46,121 nucleotides of DNA from a virus. The stretch's first letter is position 1. Every line of letters starts with the position of its first letter. The stretch spans positions 1 to 46,121 of the IMG/VR virus record IMGVR_UViG_3300024062_000011; one strand, given 5' to 3'. A program made the translations under genes and the position numbers. The notes beneath the pieces were generated by a model. That model saw only the letters and a list, made by a program, of their open reading frames with translations, made no database searches and was not told where the DNA came from. Positions 43,736 through 46,121 of the stretch are shown here, piece after piece.

Positions 43736-43956
43736 AAGTTTATATTGTATTCAATGGATACAGGCATAGTGGAACTAAACTCTTTCCAAAGAATAACAAC
43801 ATCATTATCATCTATGTATATTTTGTAGGATTGGAATTCAGAATCATATTTAATTAAATGAATTCTATGCGTTCCGTTTAGAACTTCTTGGCCTACTAAA
43901 TAATGCATAGCTCCAGATTTATAATCTGGGCCGACTGATATTTTTCTTATATCCAT
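43732..43956 (-). CDS. Small conserved-looking protein, 74 aa
   Basis: Starts MDIRKISVGPDYKSGAMHYL and is beta-rich (VLNGTHRIHLIKYDSEFQSY; KIYIDDNDVVILWKEF). I associate this opening with short proteins next to terminase genes in Bacteroidota phages, with no known function. It is translationally coupled (TTGA) to the GroES-like gene. Confidence 0.55.
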   Translation of the reverse strand: MDIRKISVGPDYKSGAMHYLVGQEVLNGTHRIHLIKYDSEFQSYKIYIDDNDVVILWKEFSSTMPVSIEYNINF

Positions 43957-43979
43957 TATATTTAATTTTATTTATATTT

Positions 43980-46121
43980 TTATACGTCTTTAAGAAATCT
44001 AATGTACGCAGCACGATTTGCACCATTAGCTCCGTCAAAACCTGAAATTAGGAAAGGGTCTACTGCACCAACAGACCAATATCTTAGAATATCCCAGTTT
44101 CCTGATTGTGATATAGTGCTTGTCCAGATGTATTCTCTAGTTGTATCTTCAACGAAGAAAACTAGATTAGATGATAACGCACCACCCCCATATCCATTAA
44201 GGTTGAAATCAGCATCTCCTAATTCGGTTGTATCGGTTAATCCAGCCCAAATTCCTGGGTTAGAACCATATCTATTTTGATTAGGAGAACTATCATTACA
44301 TGGGTTGTTTGATATTACTTGCCACTCTGGCGAAGTCGGAAGTCTAAATCCTGTTGGTGGCTGTATTTGTCTTGCTGCAAATTGATTATATAAAAGACCT
44401 CTTTCGCTGTTATTAGAGTCAAAGTTCCAGTATGCAGCTACTGGAAGTCCAGCGTTATGCTGAGCATAGAATTCAGTAGCATTTGTAGCAATAGGAATAG
44501 TCCCACCTGATGTTGTATCGGTTATAGTTGAATTTTCATCAGTAAATACAAAATCACAAACTGTAGTTTCACCTGGGCTAGGAGGTGGTGTTGGAGTTGA
44601 TTGTATTTCTTTAAATACAAAAGATATTGCTAGCTCTCCAGTATTTGGAGTTAAAGCTCCTGTTTCTTCTCCAACAACAGCTATATTATCAAACTGTCCA
44701 ACAGTTATAGCACTAGATGAAAGGTCAACTTGTCCTGAAACATAAGTTCCATTGTCACTATTGTCTATTACAAATATATCAGATATTGGTGTATAGTTTG
44801 AAAAATCAGCACTAGTATTGTTTGTTATTTTTCCTATAGAAAATTTAATGTCAGTTCCTACAGGAACAGATACTGTATTCTCTCCCATCCAAACCCACGT
44901 TACGGCTTCTAGTTTAAGATTTAAAGGAACTCTCCATAAAGGTATCTGAGTAGGCCCTGTTACGTTTGACGTCCACTCCATAAAATCATGGCCATTAGTT
45001 TGACTACCCAAGTTGTTTACCATACCATTTATGATATACTTGTTTTCTACTCTTTGAGTTTCAATAACATTACCTGCAGAATCTACCGATAAATTGTAAA
45101 CATCATTACCAACTACATTTCCACTTCCATAGGTTGGTAGTTTGTATTGACCACCTTTTTTTATTTCTAAAGCGTTTGATTGACTAGTTGAGTCTTTACC
45201 GTTACCAATCGTCACTAAGTTGTCAGCTTCGCTCCATGTATTAACACTACCAGGTAGTGGAACATTATATGAGCCTATTACTATTTGTCTAAAATCAGTA
45301 GCGTTTAAATGTGAACCGATTGCATACGACTCCTCTCCTGCGTTTTGGTTACCTTTACCAATAGAAAAAGACTGTGCTGCTGTTCCATTTATTTGATTTC
45401 CTTTACCAATTGCAAAAGAACCAGAGCCATCTACAATATTAAGTGCGCCCATTGTAAATGAACCGACTTCTTTAGATTCATTGTCTTCACCGAAGGAAAA
45501 AGAACCAGCTCCAGATGCTGTGGTTGTACTGAATGTTCCGAAAGCAAAAGAGTTATCTCCACTTGCTTCTGCATTTGAACCATAAGCTTGTGCCTGCTCA
45601 CCTGAAGCTATGTTTGCATAACCTATAGCTACAGAAACCTCTCCATCTGCTGTAGAAAGTTGACCCATAGCAGTAGAAAATTTTCCACTTGCTGTTGTTT
45701 GACTTCCCATTGCTGTTGATGCTTCCCCACTTGCTTCTGTTGCAAGTCCTGATGCAAAAGATGAAGAAGCACTTGCTTGTGTTGTATTATTTAATGCTGT
45801 AGAGTAATTACCACTTGCTGTTGTGTTTGCTCCCATTGCTACAGAACCATCTCCTGAGGCTTCAGTTTGTAAACCCATTGCTGTAGAAGTATTTCCACTT
45901 GCTTCTGTGCTTTGTCCACTTGCTGTAGAATATTTTCCACTTGCTATTGTGCCATCTCCCATTGCTGTGGAAATCTCTCCACTTGCTGTTGTGTCATTTC
46001 CCATTGCTGTAGAACCATCTCCTGAGGCTTCAGTTCTACTTCCCATTGCTGTAGAAGTATTTCCTGAAGCTTCAGTTCCATCTCCCATTGTTGTAGAGGA
46101 AATACCTTTTGCTTCTGTGTT
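43980..46121 (-). CDS. Tail fibre with YadA-type repeats and FISUMP tip (partial at N-terminus)
   Basis: The frame is still open at the window edge; the repeat pattern continues upstream of the first in-window ATG (46088), so the N-terminus is missing. From the edge to about residue 270 lie 14-residue repeats of the form T-E-A-S-G-N-T-S-T-A-M-G-x-x, the YadA/Hia head repeat that builds trimeric beta-rolls. A middle beta domain and a STPTPPPSPG linker precede the last 200 residues, a FISUMP-type domain (GFRLPTSPEW; IWTSTISQSGNWDI; RAAYIRFLK). The tip likely binds the host surface. Confidence 0.8.
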   Translation of the reverse strand, partial: NTEAKGISSTTMGDGTEASGNTSTAMGSRTEASGDGSTAMGNDTTASGEISTAMGDGTIASGKYSTASGQSTEASGNTSTAMGLQTEASGDGSVAMGANTTASGNYSTALNNTTQASASSSFASGLATEASGEASTAMGSQTTASGKFSTAMGQLSTADGEVSVAIGYANIASGEQAQAYGSNAEASGDNSFAFGTFSTTTASGAGSFSFGEDNESKEVGSFTMGALNIVDGSGSFAIGKGNQINGTAAQSFSIGKGNQNAGEESYAIGSHLNATDFRQIVIGSYNVPLPGSVNTWSEADNLVTIGNGKDSTSQSNALEIKKGGQYKLPTYGSGNVVGNDVYNLSVDSAGNVIETQRVENKYIINGMVNNLGSQTNGHDFMEWTSNVTGPTQIPLWRVPLNLKLEAVTWVWMGENTVSVPVGTDIKFSIGKITNNTSADFSNYTPISDIFVIDNSDNGTYVSGQVDLSSSAITVGQFDNIAVVGEETGALTPNTGELAISFVFKEIQSTPTPPPSPGETTVCDFVFTDENSTITDTTSGGTIPIATNATEFYAQHNAGLPVAAYWNFDSNNSERGLLYNQFAARQIQPPTGFRLPTSPEWQVISNNPCNDSSPNQNRYGSNPGIWAGLTDTTELGDADFNLNGYGGGALSSNLVFFVEDTTREYIWTSTISQSGNWDILRYWSVGAVDPFLISGFDGANGANRAAYIRFLKDV
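45280..46121 (-). repeat. Tandem 42-bp coding repeats in the tail fibre
   Basis: About twenty 42-bp units encode the 14-residue YadA repeats, degenerating toward the C-terminal side. Several are near-identical at DNA level; for example CCATCTCCTGAGGCTTCAGT occurs in the units near 45848 and 46016. The array continues beyond the window. Recombination between units could change fibre length. Confidence 0.8.

Noticed and set aside
43980-44200. Diversity-generating retroelement variable region in the tail-fibre tip
   Set aside because: FISUMP/C-type-lectin-like tips can be such targets, but I see no reverse transcriptase or template repeat in the window.
45280-46121. CRISPR-like regularly spaced repeats
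   Set aside because: The 42-bp periodicity is in frame and encodes YadA 14-residue repeats; there are no unique spacers.
1-46121. tRNA genes and integrase
   Set aside because: No cloverleaf or recombinase was recognised; almost all sequence is coding and the gaps are too short or otherwise explained.

Overview
The window looks like part of the genome of a tailed, short-tailed (podovirus-type) bacteriophage infecting a member of the Bacteroidota, most likely a flavobacterium. The DNA is AT-rich. Start codons sit in A/T-rich contexts without Shine-Dalgarno sequences. Several intergenic sites match the Bacteroidota promoter -7 element TAnnTTTG. The terminase, portal and ring-like proteins have the style of crAss-like phages and Cellulophaga podoviruses; this is family knowledge recalled from memory, not a database search. 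The tail-fibre gene runs off the right edge, and no DNA polymerase, lysis gene or integrase is visible, so the genome extends beyond the window.

Plus strand, 1-11798: a tightly packed early and replication operon. It opens with small unknown proteins. A promoter (428-459) then leads straight into what I read as a complete type I hammerhead self-cleaving ribozyme (470-527), followed by a GNRA hairpin and the next start codon 32 nt after the predicted cut. Next come a YubB/Api92-like protein, a stand-alone DnaA domain IV-like protein, a recombination module (DUF1071 annealing protein, PD-(D/E)XK exonuclease, SSB-tailed protein), a terminator-like hairpin, and a possible replication or control site (palindrome plus 11-bp direct repeats). 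After that lie a VirE_N/SF3 primase-helicase, an SF2 helicase, a PD-(D/E)XK-like protein, a VRR-NUC nuclease, a second DnaA-IV-like protein and a metallophosphoesterase.

Minus strand, 46121-11795: the late operon, read right to left. It holds a YadA-repeat tail fibre with a FISUMP tip, a GroES-like protein, a probable small terminase, large terminase, portal, scaffold, major capsid protein, ring/adaptor proteins, a nozzle-like protein, two probable tail-surface proteins, a cupin, and three genes resembling the T7 gp14/gp15/gp16 ejection set. The last of these encodes a 3491-residue polyvalent protein with an HEMGH metallopeptidase motif. Two strong hairpins partition the late operon, one after the capsid gene and one after the next gene. 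The second ends a short promoter-to-terminator unit of about 80 nt that may be a small RNA.

The two operons converge and their stop codons overlap by 4 bp at 11795-11798. No tRNA, CRISPR array, insertion sequence or integrase was seen. No gene-free stretch exceeds 300 bases; the longest, 405-553 and 4681-4821, are described below.
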